Positions 39,224-49,620 are shown, numbered from the stretch's first letter. The stretch: DNA of 64,000 nucleotides from Micavibrio aeruginosavorus EPB (GCF_000348745.1 NC_020812.1:1807444-1871443), one strand, 5' to 3'. The notes: generated by a model not told the origin, from the sequence alone. Numbers and translations: made by a program.

Positions 39224-40623
39224 GCCTTGTCCCCCTCGGGCAGAGCCATGACCATTTTCGTAAATTCGTCGCCCCGGTGTTCAAAGGACCGGAACTGATC
39301 AAACGACGCGCAGGCCGGGGACAGCAGCACAACGCCCGCCCCGCCCGGTTCGCCCCGTGCGGATTGCGCCGTGATGTGAGCATCACTGACCGCGCGATCC
39401 AACGTTTCACTGCGCACATAATCAACGCCGTGATTGTCCAGCCACTTGCAAAAATCATCCATCGCCGCGCCGATCACGAAGGCTTTGCGCACGCGGTCCA
39501 TAAACGGTTCCAGACCGTTCAGGCCGCCATCCTTGGGCTTGCCCCCGACGATCCAGCAGATATTGCGATAGCAGACCAGAGCCTTCGCCGTGGCATCGGC
39601 ATTGGTGGCCTTGCTGTCATTGACATAGGCGACACCATTGATCACGCGCGTCATAAACTGACGGTGCGGCAGGCCCGGATAGGTTTTCACCGCGTTCATA
39701 ATCGTATCCGCATCCAGCCCGGACAATCGTGCGGCAATATAGGCCGCGCAAATGTTCTGGTGGTTATGCACGCCGGGCAATGTCGAAAACGCGGAGACAG
39801 ACCCGATTTCACGCGCATCCCCATCCATGCAGTCAAACAACACGCCGTTTGACACATACGCGCCGCGTTCCACCGGATTGACGACAGAAATCGCGTACAC
39901 ATCGCGCTCGCCCGCCTCCTGCACCTGTTTGAACATGGCGCGGGATGGTTCGTCATCCACACCGATAATGGCGGCCCCGGCCCCGCGGAAAATCCGCATC
40001 TTCGCCGCCGCATATCCGGCCATGTCGCCATGGCGGTCCAGATGGTCGGGCGTTAAATTCATATGCACGCCAATCTCGGGGGCAAAGGTCGGGCACAGAT
40101 CCAGCTGATAGGACGACAATTCCAGAACGATCACGCCGTCCTTCGGTGGCAATTCGATATCCAGTGCCGCGCGGCCAATATTCCCGCCGACGGACGCCGT
40201 TATGCCGTTGGCATTCAGAACATGCCCGATCAATGCCGTGGTTGTCGATTTACCATTTGTGCCGGTAATGCCGATGGTTTTGCGGCCATGATGAACCCGG
40301 TGCAACAATTCAACATCGCCCAGAATTTCCACGCCAGATTCCTGCGCCCGTGCCACAACCACATGCGGTTCCGGGTGCGTCAGCGGAATACCCGGCGCCA
40401 CGACCAGCATGGCAAAACCGGACAGGTCCGCAATACTCAGGTTGGTGATGGTTGCACCTTCGGACGCCGCTTGCGTCCGTTTGGTTTCATCATCGTCCCA
40501 GGCCGTGACGGACACACCCGCCCGCACAAAAGCCGAAACGGTGGCCAGGCCGGACAACCCCAACCCGAACACCGCAACAGGACGACCACCCAAACCGGCG
40601 GCTATAGACGATAAATCAATCAT
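39220..40623 (-). CDS. murD: UDP-N-acetylmuramoylalanine--D-glutamate ligase
   Basis: Adds D-Glu to UDP-MurNAc-L-Ala. The 467-residue product starts [20 protein letters not shown], with the ATP loop [28 protein letters not shown] and the C-terminal [10 protein letters not shown] and [11 protein letters not shown] 40623 overlaps the mraY stop by 4 bases (ATGA). The frame is open farther upstream but inside mraY. Confidence 0.96.
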   Translation of the reverse strand: MIDLSSIAAGLGGRPVAVFGLGLSGLATVSAFVRAGVSVTAWDDDETKRTQAASEGATITNLSIADLSGFAMLVVAPGIPLTHPEPHVVVARAQESGVEILGDVELLHRVHHGRKTIGITGTNGKSTTTALIGHVLNANGITASVGGNIGRAALDIELPPKDGVIVLELSSYQLDLCPTFAPEIGVHMNLTPDHLDRHGDMAGYAAAKMRIFRGAGAAIIGVDDEPSRAMFKQVQEAGERDVYAISVVNPVERGAYVSNGVLFDCMDGDAREIGSVSAFSTLPGVHNHQNICAAYIAARLSGLDADTIMNAVKTYPGLPHRQFMTRVINGVAYVNDSKATNADATAKALVCYRNICWIVGGKPKDGGLNGLEPFMDRVRKAFVIGAAMDDFCKWLDNHGVDYVRSETLDRAVSDAHITAQSARGEPGGAGVVLLSPACASFDQFRSFEHRGDEFTKMVMALPEGDKA

Positions 40624-41705
40624 CGCAATTTCAATGTTGAAAGCCCGATCAAAGCCAGAATAACCGCAATGATCCAGAAACGGATCACAACGGTCGGTTC
40701 CGACCACCCTTTTTTCTCGTAATGATGGTGCAGCGGTGCCATACGGAACACGCGTTTGCCCGTCAATTTAAACGACGCCACCTGAACGATCACCGATACG
40801 GTTTCCAACACAAACAGGCCGCCGATAATGGCCAGCACCAGTTCGTGTTTCGTAATCACCGCCATCGCGCCCAGAACGCCGCCCATGGACAACGATCCCG
40901 TGTCACCCATAAACACCATCGCCGGGGGCGCGTTGTACCACAAAAATCCCATCGCCGCGCCAACCAATGCACCGCACAGGATGGCCAGTTCACCCGTACC
41001 CGGCACAAACGGAATTTGCAGATAGTTGGAGTAAATGGCGTTACCGACCAGATACGCAATCAACCCGAAACAGGCCGCCGCAATCGCCACCGGAACAATC
41101 GCCAGACCATCCAGGCCATCGGTCAGGTTGACCGCATTCGACGCCCCCACCATCACCACAACCGCCCAGGGGATAAAGAACCAGCCCAAATTCAGGAACA
41201 GCGATTTAAAAAACGGAATCGCCACATGATGGTTCAGCGTTTCCGGCGCCACGTGCATGATCCACAGCGTGGCGATCAGGCCAATGCTCACCTGCGCCAC
41301 CAGTTTCAACTTACCGGACAGACCTTTGGAATTTTTCTTGGTCAGTTTCAGATAATCATCACCAAAACCAATCAAGCCAAACCCGACCATAACCATCAGC
41401 GCAATCCACACATAATGATTGGACAAATCCGCCCATAACAATGTGGAAATGGTGACGGAAATCAACACCATCAAACCACCCATGGTCGGGGTACCGGCCT
41501 TTTTCGCGTGGGCTTCTTCCAGATATTCACGGATATTGCTGGCGCTGCCCTGTTTGGATTTCAACCAGCGGATCATACCGGGACCGATCAGGAAACAGAT
41601 CACCAGCGCCGTCATAATGGCGCACCCGGTCCGGAAGGTCAGGTACCGAAACAGGTTGAAAAAGATAAAATCATCGCCCAGCGGGGCCAGCAAATTATAA
41701 AGCAT
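40620..41705 (-). CDS. mraY: Phospho-N-acetylmuramoyl-pentapeptide-transferase
   Basis: Integral membrane enzyme making lipid I from UDP-MurNAc-pentapeptide and undecaprenyl phosphate. The 361-residue product has ten hydrophobic helices, [17 protein letters not shown], the catalytic Asp pair in [28 protein letters not shown] and the histidine loop [16 protein letters not shown] 41705 lies 11 bases inside murF. Confidence 0.97.
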   Translation of the reverse strand: MLYNLLAPLGDDFIFFNLFRYLTFRTGCAIMTALVICFLIGPGMIRWLKSKQGSASNIREYLEEAHAKKAGTPTMGGLMVLISVTISTLLWADLSNHYVWIALMVMVGFGLIGFGDDYLKLTKKNSKGLSGKLKLVAQVSIGLIATLWIMHVAPETLNHHVAIPFFKSLFLNLGWFFIPWAVVVMVGASNAVNLTDGLDGLAIVPVAIAAACFGLIAYLVGNAIYSNYLQIPFVPGTGELAILCGALVGAAMGFLWYNAPPAMVFMGDTGSLSMGGVLGAMAVITKHELVLAIIGGLFVLETVSVIVQVASFKLTGKRVFRMAPLHHHYEKKGWSEPTVVIRFWIIAVILALIGLSTLKLR

Positions 41706-43191
41706 CTTCAACCTCGCGGCGTGATGTGTTTGCGTTTTTCTTTTGTTTTCGGGTTTGTGGTAGATGGCGCAGTGTTTCCACCACAACATCCATCCGGCTG
41801 CCGTGTGATCCCTTGACCATCACGACGTCGCCGGGCACCAGAACTTCGGGCACAATCTCGGCCAGCTCGGTGCTGGTCGCGCGGTGCGCGCCACGTTGTT
41901 CCGGCGGCAAAGCATCATGCAGGTTTTTCATCAACGCCCCGCATGTATAAACCAAATTCACATCCGCCGCCTGTAATGGCAAAGCCAGTTCAGCATGCAA
42001 ACGCGCGCCATCATCACCCAGTTCCAGCATATCGCCCAGCACCGCAATACGGCGACCACCCCGGCCCGGATCAATCAGGGCCAGAACCTTGAACGCCGCC
42101 TGCATCGCCACGGGGGATGCGTTATAGCTTTCGTCGATCAATGTGACAGGATTACGGCGATCACCGATATTGATACGCTCGCGCCGGCCACGCCCCACGG
42201 GCGGTTCGACTTTTTCCAATGCTTTCGCGGCCTTACGCACATTTCCACCGGCGGCGGATACGGCCAGCAAAACGGCAATCGCATTCATGGCGATATGGCG
42301 TCCGGCGATCAACAGGGTGAAGGACACTTCCTCCCCGCAAATAATCGCCTTCACACGCGACCCATTGGATGCCAGCAGGCATTCCACCAACCGCCCATCA
42401 ACCTGATCCCCGCCGCCAAAAGACAGAATTTTGCCAACACCGCATTGGCGGGCAACCTGAGCCAATTGATCGAAATGCGGGTTATCCGCATTCAAAATGG
42501 CCACGCCGCTGGCATCCATACCTTCAAAAATTTCGGCCTTCGCCGCCGCGATGGCTTCGGTCGTGCCAAAATGTTCCAGATGGACCGGCTCAATCGTGGT
42601 GATAATCGCAATATCCGGGCGCACCTGTCGCGTCAGGTTCGACAATTCACCGGCATGGTTCATGCCCATTTCAAAAATGCCGTAATCACATCCCGCATGC
42701 ATGGTCGACAACGATAATGGCACGCCCCAATGGTTGTTATGGCTGGCTTTGCTGTAATGGGTTTGGCCCAATGCGCCGAACGCCACGGCCATCATTTCCT
42801 TGGTCCCGGTTTTACCGACCGATCCGGTGACCCCAATAATTTTTGCAGCCGTGCGATTGCGCGCCCCCTGGCCCAACGCCTGCATGCCGGTGAACGTATC
42901 ATCCACCATCAAAACCGGCGCATGTTCGGGCAATCCGTCAACCGGATGCGAAATCATCACCGCCGCGGCACCCTTGTCCAATGCCATTTTGGCATAGGCA
43001 TGGCCATCGCTGGCATCGCCCTTGATCGCGATGAACAGGTCACCCGGCTGTAATGTACGGGTGTCAATCGACACACCCGTTGCCGCCCAATCCCGTGCGC
43101 CCAGCAACCGTCCGTTCGTGGCGTTCGCCGCGTCGGATGCGCTCCAGATCACGTGCGATGCTGGCTTCTGCCTGTGCTTACAAAATAACAT
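41695..43191 (-). CDS. murF: UDP-MurNAc-tripeptide--D-alanyl-D-alanine ligase
   Basis: Adds D-Ala-D-Ala to complete the UDP-MurNAc-pentapeptide. The 498-residue product has [18 protein letters not shown], the ATP loop [25 protein letters not shown], and a C-terminal domain with [14 protein letters not shown] and [15 protein letters not shown] 43191 is preceded by GGGGAAG; a TTG at 43206 would overlap murE. The C-terminal Lys/Asn-rich tail is a modest extension. Confidence 0.96.
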   Translation of the reverse strand: MLFCKHRQKPASHVIWSASDAANATNGRLLGARDWAATGVSIDTRTLQPGDLFIAIKGDASDGHAYAKMALDKGAAAVMISHPVDGLPEHAPVLMVDDTFTGMQALGQGARNRTAAKIIGVTGSVGKTGTKEMMAVAFGALGQTHYSKASHNNHWGVPLSLSTMHAGCDYGIFEMGMNHAGELSNLTRQVRPDIAIITTIEPVHLEHFGTTEAIAAAKAEIFEGMDASGVAILNADNPHFDQLAQVARQCGVGKILSFGGGDQVDGRLVECLLASNGSRVKAIICGEEVSFTLLIAGRHIAMNAIAVLLAVSAAGGNVRKAAKALEKVEPPVGRGRRERINIGDRRNPVTLIDESYNASPVAMQAAFKVLALIDPGRGGRRIAVLGDMLELGDDGARLHAELALPLQAADVNLVYTCGALMKNLHDALPPEQRGAHRATSTELAEIVPEVLVPGDVVMVKGSHGSRMDVVVETLRHLPQTRKQKKNANTSRREVEDAL

Positions 43192-43192
43192 T

Positions 43193-44656
43193 TTATGCTT
43201 CCCCAAGCCCGATATTCAAAATTGCTGTGGTGGCCTCTTCGACGTCGTCGAACGGGTCCACCCGATTCCCAATAATTTGCCCCTGCTCATGCCCCTTGCC
43301 GGCAATGACCAGAACATCCCCATCCTTCAACATGCCAACGGCATGCTGGATCGCCACGTGGCGATCACCGATATTTTCGGCGTCATTCTTTGTCACACCC
43401 GCCATAATTTCATCGCGGATCACATCGGCCTGCTCAAATCGCGGATTATCATCGGTGACAATCACATGATCGGCCAGATCGGCGGCAATCCCCCCCATCA
43501 CAGGGCGTTTGCCCTTGTCACGGTTTCCGCCACATCCAAACAGGCACACCAGTCGCCCCGTTGTATGCGGGCGCAGCGATTGCAACACATTCACCAACGC
43601 ATCCGGCGTGTGCGCATAATCGACATACACGGCCGCATTGTTCGGATGACCGGGAATATTTTGCAACCGCCCCGGTGCGCCCTGCAGACGGGACAAGCCA
43701 TCCACCAGATCATCAATACGCGACACATCCTCCGCCAGCGCCAACCCGAGCGCACACAGCGCATTCATAGCCTGAAACTGACCAACCAATGGCAAGGCCA
43801 CCGTATAATCACGCCCCAGAACACTGATCTGTAGATCTTGGCCATCGGGGCGCAGGTTGCGGGATTTTAAAATAATGTCTTGCGCCTTTTGACCGTAGGA
43901 CCATGTGCGCAGGCCGCGCGACTTACAAATATCGGCCAACGCCACAAAGGCTTCATCATCCGCATTCAACACCGCCGTTCCACCATCGCGCAGGACCGAT
44001 GAAAACAGGCGTGCTTTTGCCGCCAAATAAGTCTTCATGTCGCCATGATAATCCAGATGATCGCGCGTCAGGTTGGTAAAACCGGCCGCCGACACGCGCA
44101 CTCCGTCCAAACGGTTTTGGTCCAACCCGTGGCTGGAGGCTTCCATCGCCAGATGGGTGACGCCCGCATCTGCCATTTCGGCCATCAACGCCATCAGAGA
44201 CACCGGATCCGGCGTCGTCATGGACCCGTCACGATTAAAATGCGTTCCACGCACGCCAATGGTGCCCAAACTGGCCGATGGCAGGTTTAACCCCGCCCAT
44301 AATTGTTGCGTGAAATGCGCGGTGGATGTTTTACCGTTGGTGCCCGTTACGGCGGTAACGATCTCCGGCTGGCGACCGTAGAAGCGCGCGGCCATCACCG
44401 CGGCGACATGACGCGGATTATCATGCGCAATAAGTACAGCCTCGCCCTCAACCGTTGTCCCCACAGGCACAACAATTGCTACCGCACCCGACGCAATCGC
44501 ATCGGCAATAAAATCGCGCCCATCGACCTTCACGCCCGGAACGGCAATAAAAACATACCCCGGCTTGACCGCACGACTATCCAGCGCGATTCCGGATATT
44601 TCAATATCCGGGCCCGTGTAATGATCCAGCAGGGTCGAAAGCATCTTCGCCATCAT
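43193..44656 (-). CDS. murE: UDP-MurNAc-L-alanyl-D-glutamate--2,6-diaminopimelate ligase
   Basis: Adds meso-diaminopimelate. The product is 487 residues, with LDSRAVKPGYVFIAVPG, the ATP loop AVTGTNGKTSTAHFTQQ, NLTRDHLDYHGDM and the DNPR motif (VIVTDDNPRFEQAD) that reads meso-DAP rather than lysine. The start is uncertain among ATG 44656, 44653 and 44644; GGGGGA immediately ahead fits the last best, and the first two overlap the ftsI stop. The open frame back to 44797 is Gly/Arg-rich shadow of ftsI. Confidence 0.96.
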   Translation of the reverse strand: MMAKMLSTLLDHYTGPDIEISGIALDSRAVKPGYVFIAVPGVKVDGRDFIADAIASGAVAIVVPVGTTVEGEAVLIAHDNPRHVAAVMAARFYGRQPEIVTAVTGTNGKTSTAHFTQQLWAGLNLPSASLGTIGVRGTHFNRDGSMTTPDPVSLMALMAEMADAGVTHLAMEASSHGLDQNRLDGVRVSAAGFTNLTRDHLDYHGDMKTYLAAKARLFSSVLRDGGTAVLNADDEAFVALADICKSRGLRTWSYGQKAQDIILKSRNLRPDGQDLQISVLGRDYTVALPLVGQFQAMNALCALGLALAEDVSRIDDLVDGLSRLQGAPGRLQNIPGHPNNAAVYVDYAHTPDALVNVLQSLRPHTTGRLVCLFGCGGNRDKGKRPVMGGIAADLADHVIVTDDNPRFEQADVIRDEIMAGVTKNDAENIGDRHVAIQHAVGMLKDGDVLVIAGKGHEQGQIIGNRVDPFDDVEEATTAILNIGLGEA

Positions 44657-46413
44657 TCCCCCGCTTTCTTCGGATCGTGGATATAGCGAACCAGCTCGGC
44701 GGAAATATCCTTCTCTGCCGGCACATCTTTTGGCGGCAGCGCCAGGACCGACGCCATCGCCGTCACCACCCGCCCAACAGCCGGAGCCCCGACCCACCCG
44801 CCTGTGGCATAGCCATAGGTTGATTTGTTCCCCTGCGGCTCATCCACAATCACCAAAACGACATAGTCCGGATCATCCGATGGGAAGACACCCAAAAATG
44901 ATGACAGCAAGCGTTTGCGATCATAACCACCATGCGCACCCGGTTTTTCCGCCGACCCGGTTTTCCCACCAACCATATAACCGGGAACATCGGCTTTGCC
45001 CCCCGTACCATGGCTGACGGTCAACCGCAGCAATTGACGGATGCGGTGTGCGGTTTCCGCCGATACAACGCGGACCGATGCGTTTTCCTTGTCATCGGCA
45101 ATAGTGTCCAAAACAACATGCGGATTCACGCGCAAACCGCCATTCACGATGGAGGATGCCGCCGCAGCCACATGCAATGGGGATACCGCAATGCCGTGAC
45201 CATACGATGCCGTCAACGTGCTGGTTTCACGCCACGGCGATGGGATGATGGGCTGACCCACTTCATCAATTTCGATTTTCACCGGGGCCATAAAACCCAG
45301 ATCAGCATAGAAATTTTTCAACGCATCCGTTCCGACGGCCTGCGCCATCAGGGCCGAACCAATGTTGGACGAATACATGAAAATTTCCGGAATGGTCAGA
45401 ACACGTTTTTGCGCGTGATAATCTCGAATCGAAAAACGCCCAATGGTCAGGGGTTTTGTCGCATCAAACGTCTGGCCAATCGGCGCATTTTTTAATTCGA
45501 GATAGGCCGCGGTCGAAAACAGTTTGAACGTCGACCCCATTTCATACACGCCCAGCGACAGGCGGTTGAACAAATTATCCGGCTTGGCGGCCCCTGCGCT
45601 GTGCGGATCGAAATCGGGCAGTGACACCGCCGCCAGAATTTCACCGTCATGCACGTTCATAATCACGCCCATGCCGCCCTTGGCGTTGAACTCTTTCATC
45701 GTGCGGGAAATTTCACGGCGCAAGACATGTTGAAGGCGCACATCAATCGTCAATTGCACGGGTTCCTTACCCGCTTTCAGAACGTTGTCGAAACTGCGCT
45801 CAACCCCCGCCAGGCCGTTGCCATCCACATTGGTGTACCCCACCAGATGCGCGCCCAAGGCCCCTTGCGGATAGAGGCGGTTGGCTTCAGTTTCAAAGGA
45901 CAGGCCCGGATGCCCCAGACCCAGAACCGCATATTGATCCTGTGGCGCGAGGTTACGTTTGATCCAGACAAAACGCCCGTCACGTTGCAGCTTCTTTAAA
46001 ACATCGCCATAGGACAGATCCGGCAAAACCTTGACCAGATCGCGCGCAACCCCTTCCGGGTCCGGAATCAATTTCGGATCGGCGTACAACGATGCCGTCT
46101 GTACGGACCGCGCCAGAATAACACCGTTGCGGTCCACAATATCGGCCCGCAAATTTGTTGGAGCCGTCTTTGCCCCTTGCGCATAATCACGCGCGGGCGC
46201 TTCTTGTGAAAATCCGCTGGACAATCCCTGACTCAAACGCGGCAATTCACCCTGTAGAATTGTCAGGTCAAACCCGCGCACAGCCACCAGCACGAATGCC
46301 GATGCAAAGCACAGCCGCATAAACATGATCCGCCCACGCGCCAGATCCAAGGCGGAGCGCCGCGTTCCGATCAGCTTCATTACTTTTTGCCGGAAAAACG
46401 GGGATGGGCTCAT
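44653..46413 (-). CDS. ftsI: Division-specific transpeptidase PBP3
   Basis: Class B penicillin-binding protein cross-linking septal peptidoglycan. The 586-residue product has a short basic N-terminus, one transmembrane helix (MFMRLCFASAFVLVAV), a dimerisation/pedestal domain (DIVDRNGVILARS) and the transpeptidase domain with SxxK (GSTFK), SxN (SSN) and KTG (GGKTGSAEK). The 4-base overlap with ftsL indicates coupled translation. Confidence 0.97.
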   Translation of the reverse strand: MSPSPFFRQKVMKLIGTRRSALDLARGRIMFMRLCFASAFVLVAVRGFDLTILQGELPRLSQGLSSGFSQEAPARDYAQGAKTAPTNLRADIVDRNGVILARSVQTASLYADPKLIPDPEGVARDLVKVLPDLSYGDVLKKLQRDGRFVWIKRNLAPQDQYAVLGLGHPGLSFETEANRLYPQGALGAHLVGYTNVDGNGLAGVERSFDNVLKAGKEPVQLTIDVRLQHVLRREISRTMKEFNAKGGMGVIMNVHDGEILAAVSLPDFDPHSAGAAKPDNLFNRLSLGVYEMGSTFKLFSTAAYLELKNAPIGQTFDATKPLTIGRFSIRDYHAQKRVLTIPEIFMYSSNIGSALMAQAVGTDALKNFYADLGFMAPVKIEIDEVGQPIIPSPWRETSTLTASYGHGIAVSPLHVAAAASSIVNGGLRVNPHVVLDTIADDKENASVRVVSAETAHRIRQLLRLTVSHGTGGKADVPGYMVGGKTGSAEKPGAHGGYDRKRLLSSFLGVFPSDDPDYVVLVIVDEPQGNKSTYGYATGGWVGAPAVGRVVTAMASVLALPPKDVPAEKDISAELVRYIHDPKKAGE

Positions 46414-46895
46414 GGCGTCCCTCCACTGGGTTCCGTATCAGTCAGGCGATTGATCAGCGTATCGAAATTTTCAGACGAGGGAGAAGATGTTGCCGGAGAT
46501 GTCACAGAATCGTGAGCAGCAACAGGAGGCGGAGAACCCGCACCAGAGGAAGAGGAATTTAAAACAGCGCGACGCAGCGCCACATCAGGCTTGCGTGCGG
46601 GAATAACCGGTTCAACATGATCAGGCAGAGCCCCGCCATCACGCACCAGCAACTTCGGATCAATCGGCCCCATTTTCAAATGCTGGCGCGCCAATTCTTC
46701 CAGACGATCGGGGCGATTGAGATAATCCCATTCCGCCTCCAAAACACGCAGGGCTTCGCCCTCTTTGGTCAGTTGCGCATTCAGACCGCGCAATTGATGC
46801 TCGGCCTGCTGCACATTCTGGCTGGTCTGGAACAGCATGAATCCCGCCATCCCGGCCAGGCCGAGCGAAACAATCGACGAAAGGCGAATGCGCAT
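46410..46895 (-). CDS. ftsL: FtsL-like division protein
   Basis: Small bitopic protein of the FtsQLB/FtsWI complex. The 161-residue product has one N-terminal transmembrane helix (SIVSLGLAGMAGFMLF), a coiled-coil (QQAEHQLRGLNAQLTKEGEA) and EWDYLNRPDRLEELARQHL, which is the FtsL/DivIC signature. The C-terminal 60 residues are Ser/Pro-rich and disordered, longer than in E. coli (121 residues). Identification rests on the signature plus its place between rsmH and ftsI. Start TAATG overlaps the rsmH stop. Confidence 0.88.
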   Translation of the reverse strand: MRIRLSSIVSLGLAGMAGFMLFQTSQNVQQAEHQLRGLNAQLTKEGEALRVLEAEWDYLNRPDRLEELARQHLKMGPIDPKLLVRDGGALPDHVEPVIPARKPDVALRRAVLNSSSSGAGSPPPVAAHDSVTSPATSSPSSENFDTLINRLTDTEPSGGTP

Positions 46896-47902
46896 TATCC
46901 ACGCCCCCCTTTCGCAAATTTTTTCGATGATTCTTCATTCCATGCGGGGGCATTGGTACGGATAGCACTCCGCAATTTTGCGGATCTTGAACGGGGATTA
47001 CGCCGGGTTTCGGCATCGGTGGGATCAATCGCCTTGCGTTGCGTAAGGCGGAAGGTGGGGGCCGGATGATCGCTGTGCGCGGTCATCGGTGCGTGACGGG
47101 ACGGTGCAGGCACATCGCCCGACCGCGTTTTGAAGAAGTTTTTAACGATACGATCTTCCAGAGAATGGAACGTGACAACAACCAGACGCCCCCCCTCCTC
47201 CAGAATATGCTCGGACGCGGCCAGTGCCCGCTCCAGTTCGCCCAGTTCGTCATTCACGGCGATGCGCAGGGCTTGGAATGTCCGCGTGGCGGGGTGAATA
47301 TCGTTGGGCTTGCGCCGCCCCGGCATCGCTTTTTCAACGATGGACGCCAATGCGGCGGTTGTCTCAATCGGCGCCACAACACGCGCATCAACAATGGCAC
47401 GCGCGATGCGACGGGAATGGCGTTCTTCGCCGTAATTGTAAATCAGGTTGGCCAGATCGGTTTCATCCATATCGCGCACGATATCGGCGGCGCTTTCACC
47501 CGCACTCTGATCCATCCGCATATCCAGCGGGCCATCAAAGCGGAACGAAAAACCGCGATCGGCGTTATCGATCTGCATCGACGATACGCCAATATCCAGC
47601 ATAAAGCCCTGAACGCGATCAATTCCCGCCTGATCCAACAGGGTTTGCACATTGCCAAACGTACCGTGCAACAAAATCAGTTTATCGCCGTATGTATCTT
47701 TCCACGCCGCGGCCCGGTCATGCGCGGTTTGGTCACGATCGATACCGACAATGCGGCATCCCGGTGCGCGGTCCAGCGTTGCGCGGGAATACCCACCCGC
47801 ACCAAATGTGCCATCGACATAGGTCTCACCCGCAACGGGCGCCAAGGCCGTTAAAACTTCATCCAGCATCACCGGAATATGTGGCGCCGTATCCTGCATC
47901 AT
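46895..47902 (-). CDS. rsmH: 16S rRNA (cytosine-1402-N4)-methyltransferase
   Basis: SAM-dependent methylation of C1402 in the ribosomal P site (formerly MraW). The 335-residue product has HIPVMLDEVLTALAP, the SAM motif YVDGTFGAGGYSRA, DIGVSSMQID and the C-terminal FHSLEDRIVKNFF. ATG 47902 overlaps the mraZ stop by 4 bases. Confidence 0.97.
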   Translation of the reverse strand: MMQDTAPHIPVMLDEVLTALAPVAGETYVDGTFGAGGYSRATLDRAPGCRIVGIDRDQTAHDRAAAWKDTYGDKLILLHGTFGNVQTLLDQAGIDRVQGFMLDIGVSSMQIDNADRGFSFRFDGPLDMRMDQSAGESAADIVRDMDETDLANLIYNYGEERHSRRIARAIVDARVVAPIETTAALASIVEKAMPGRRKPNDIHPATRTFQALRIAVNDELGELERALAASEHILEEGGRLVVVTFHSLEDRIVKNFFKTRSGDVPAPSRHAPMTAHSDHPAPTFRLTQRKAIDPTDAETRRNPRSRSAKLRSAIRTNAPAWNEESSKKFAKGGRG

Positions 47903-48363
47903 GATGCCGCCCCCCCGATGATGGAGGGCAACGTCAAACCTTTATCCCGCGCATTGGCGCGCGCATGCACCTGGCGCGCCTTCAACGCGGAGGGTTCCCA
48001 CAATTGGAATTTTCGACCCAGACCGACAAACGCCACCTGTTCCGTGATCGCGGCATGGGTCAGCAAATCCGGCGTCAACGTAACGCGGCCATCACCATCA
48101 AACGCCAACGGCACAGCATCACCAAAAATGGCGGTGGCCAGATCATCCTGTTCGGCGGAAAACAAATCGAATTGATCCAGGCGCGTCGCCAGATCATCCA
48201 TCTTCGCGCCATCAAATCCTTCGAGACAGGCATGAACGGGCGAACGAAATACAACAATCCCCTGAAACGCCTGTGCGTTCAGGGCGGTGCGAAACGCCGC
48301 CGGAACGGATACCCGTCCCTTGCGGTCGACTCGATTGATGTATGTCGAAAGAAACAACGCCAT
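47899..48363 (-). CDS. mraZ: Transcriptional regulator MraZ
   Basis: First gene of the dcw cluster; family members bind GTGG-type repeats ahead of their own operon and repress it. The 154-residue product has two SpoVT-AbrB half-domains, each with the expected D-x3-R mark (VDRKGRVSVPAAFR and FDGDGRVTLTPDLL). Length is normal for the family (about 145-155). The preceding gap carries GTGG repeats and DnaA-like boxes. Confidence 0.95.
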   Translation of the reverse strand: MALFLSTYINRVDRKGRVSVPAAFRTALNAQAFQGIVVFRSPVHACLEGFDGAKMDDLATRLDQFDLFSAEQDDLATAIFGDAVPLAFDGDGRVTLTPDLLTHAAITEQVAFVGLGRKFQLWEPSALKARQVHARANARDKGLTLPSIIGGAAS

Positions 48364-48562
48364 AGGGGACGAATGCGTTCCGTTTACTGCAAAGGGTTCA
48401 TGTCAAAGAAGGTCAAAGGCCGGCCCCAGCTTCGAAGCCCCGACAAGCGCGAATCACATACGCCCGCCACGGTGAAACATGGTTCTATATGGGATATCAT
48501 GGGATGGCATGGATTTCAACGGAGCCACCATCCAAAAACCCCGGTTTTCCAAGGGTTTCCGG

Positions 48563-48587
48563 CCCACCCTTTATCCACAGCCCCCAC
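48563..48587 (-). promoter_or_regulatory. GTGG repeats, candidate MraZ boxes
   Basis: On the minus strand GTGGG (48583-48587), GTGGA (48574-48578) and GTGGG (48563-48567) recur with steps of 9 and 11 bases. MraZ is known to bind three or four TGGG-type repeats with a step near 10 bases. They lie about 200 bases ahead of mraZ, farther than usual. The middle unit is also the DnaA 9-mer. Confidence 0.4.
48571..48579 (+). promoter_or_regulatory. DnaA box (perfect 9-mer)
   Basis: TTATCCACA, identical to the strong DnaA consensus, lies in the mraZ control region and within the GTGG repeat cluster. Confidence 0.5.
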
Positions 48588-48703
48588 CCCTAAACGGGCC
48601 CGGAATAAATGCAGGGAACGCTTGTAAAACCGCATCAAAATCGCTGTTCGTGGGCTTTGGAGCCGAGGAGAAAGAGGTGCTTATCCCCCCCCAACACACA
48701 GAG

Positions 48704-48712
48704 TTATCCACA
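48704..48712 (+). promoter_or_regulatory. DnaA box (perfect 9-mer), second
   Basis: TTATCCACA again, in the same direction as the first, 133 bases away. Confidence 0.5.
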
Positions 48713-48986
48713 GATTCACCCCCATGTTTTTGAAACCCTTGGCTGGCCCCGCAAAAAAACAGGCCCGCACCCCCAAACACCCCCGGCATAACCCGCAGAA
48801 ATCCACAGTTTTCACCCCCACGCCCTCAAAACGAAATTTTATTATGAAAAAATTGATTGCCCCGCAAGATTCGTTATGGTAAACCATCGATCGTCCTGGC
48901 GACAGTGTGTGGAACCAGGGCATGTGTGTGAAAACGAAAAACGGGCGCAATACCGCGCCCACAATTTGTGTGTGGGGAGATTTTCC

Positions 48987-49118
48987 ATGATTGCTATTCT
49001 GTTACTTCTGACCTTGGCCATTAATGGCGGCCTGTATGTGGGCACCATTTTGCACACCGCTGTCGAAACCGCGCGGTTCGATCAAGTTCTGGACGTTTAC
49101 CAAAAACTTTGGGGCTAG
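48987..49118 (+). CDS. 43-residue single-helix membrane peptide
   Basis: The product is mostly one hydrophobic helix (IAILLLLTLAINGGLYVGTI) and a short polar tail ending LDVYQKLWG. GGGAG lies 9 bases before ATG 48987 and a strong terminator follows 31 bases after the stop, so the reading frame has the signals of a real small gene. It is the only plus-strand gene between pldB-like and msrA. Function unknown. Confidence 0.55.
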   Translation: MIAILLLLTLAINGGLYVGTILHTAVETARFDQVLDVYQKLWG

Positions 49119-49149
49119 GACCCGTTTCAACAACGGGGAAGCATCCAGG

Positions 49150-49182
49150 AAAAAAGCCGCCCCTTTGACCGGGCGGCTTTTT
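49150..49182. terminator. Bidirectional terminator between the 43-residue gene and rnpB
   Basis: AAAAAGCCGCCC pairs with GGGCGGCTTTTT around a short loop (CTTTGACC), with A and T runs on both sides, so it can serve either strand. Confidence 0.85.
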
Positions 49183-49200
49183 ACAAATCAAATAAAAAAA

Positions 49201-49580
49201 CCAGAGCGTCTGTAAGCCGGGTTCTGTCACCATCCGCCCCCGAAAGGACAGATGATGGATGGCCATTCATCTGGGATGCGTGTTACCACGCACCTCAAGC
49301 AACCAACCCGGGCCGCGATGCGGAAACGCACCATATGCGGCCCCTATTCGGTCTTGCGTCCGGTGGGGTTTGCCATGCCGTCCCTGTTACCAGGTCCGCG
49401 GTGCGCTCTTACCGCACCGTTTCGCCCTTACCTGTGATCCCGAAGGATCCATCGGCGGTTTGTTTTCTGTTGCACTGTCCGTCGGGTCGCCCCGCCCGGG
49501 TGTTACCCGGCACCGTGTTTCCGTGAAGCCCGGACTTTCCTCACCCATCTTGCGACAGGCGCGGCCATCCGACCCTCTGG
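49201..49580 (-). ncRNA. rnpB: RNase P RNA, bacterial class A
   Basis: Catalytic RNA that matures tRNA 5' ends. On the minus strand it begins near CCAGAGGGTCGG and contains GAGGAAAGTCCGGGC (the universal CR-I region), ACAGAAA, the GGTAAGGGCGAAACGGTG type CR-II/III segment, GAATAGGGG and the 3' ACAGAACCCGGCTTACAG. Terminal stem P1 pairs CCAGAG (5') with CTCTGG (3'), setting the ends at about 49580 and 49201. The size of about 380 bases is normal. Seven T follow the 3' end. A possible promoter (TTGCAA, 17 bases, GATGGT) ends about 6 bases before the 5' end. Confidence 0.95.
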
Positions 49581-49620
49581 CGGGCACACCATCGAGGAAA
49601 TTGAGGGGTTTTGCAAGAAA

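Larger units (their letters stand above)
48364..48986. promoter_or_regulatory. Long control region upstream of mraZ
   Basis: A 623-base gene-free stretch. It holds GTGG repeats and two perfect DnaA 9-mers (listed separately), two weaker DnaA-like 9-mers (48681-48689 and 48799-48807), and an AT-rich patch (about 48833-48858). A plausible minus-strand promoter reads TTGAAA followed after 17 bases by TATCCC, about 150 bases before mraZ. Short open frames on both strands here have no ribosome site. Confidence 0.45.

Noticed and set aside
48364-48986. Possible replication origin (DnaA boxes plus AT-rich patch)
   Set aside because: Gene direction does not change across the site, only two boxes are perfect, and no dnaA, parAB, hemE or similar origin marker is seen. 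A GC-skew plot of the genome would settle it; I treat the boxes as regulatory.
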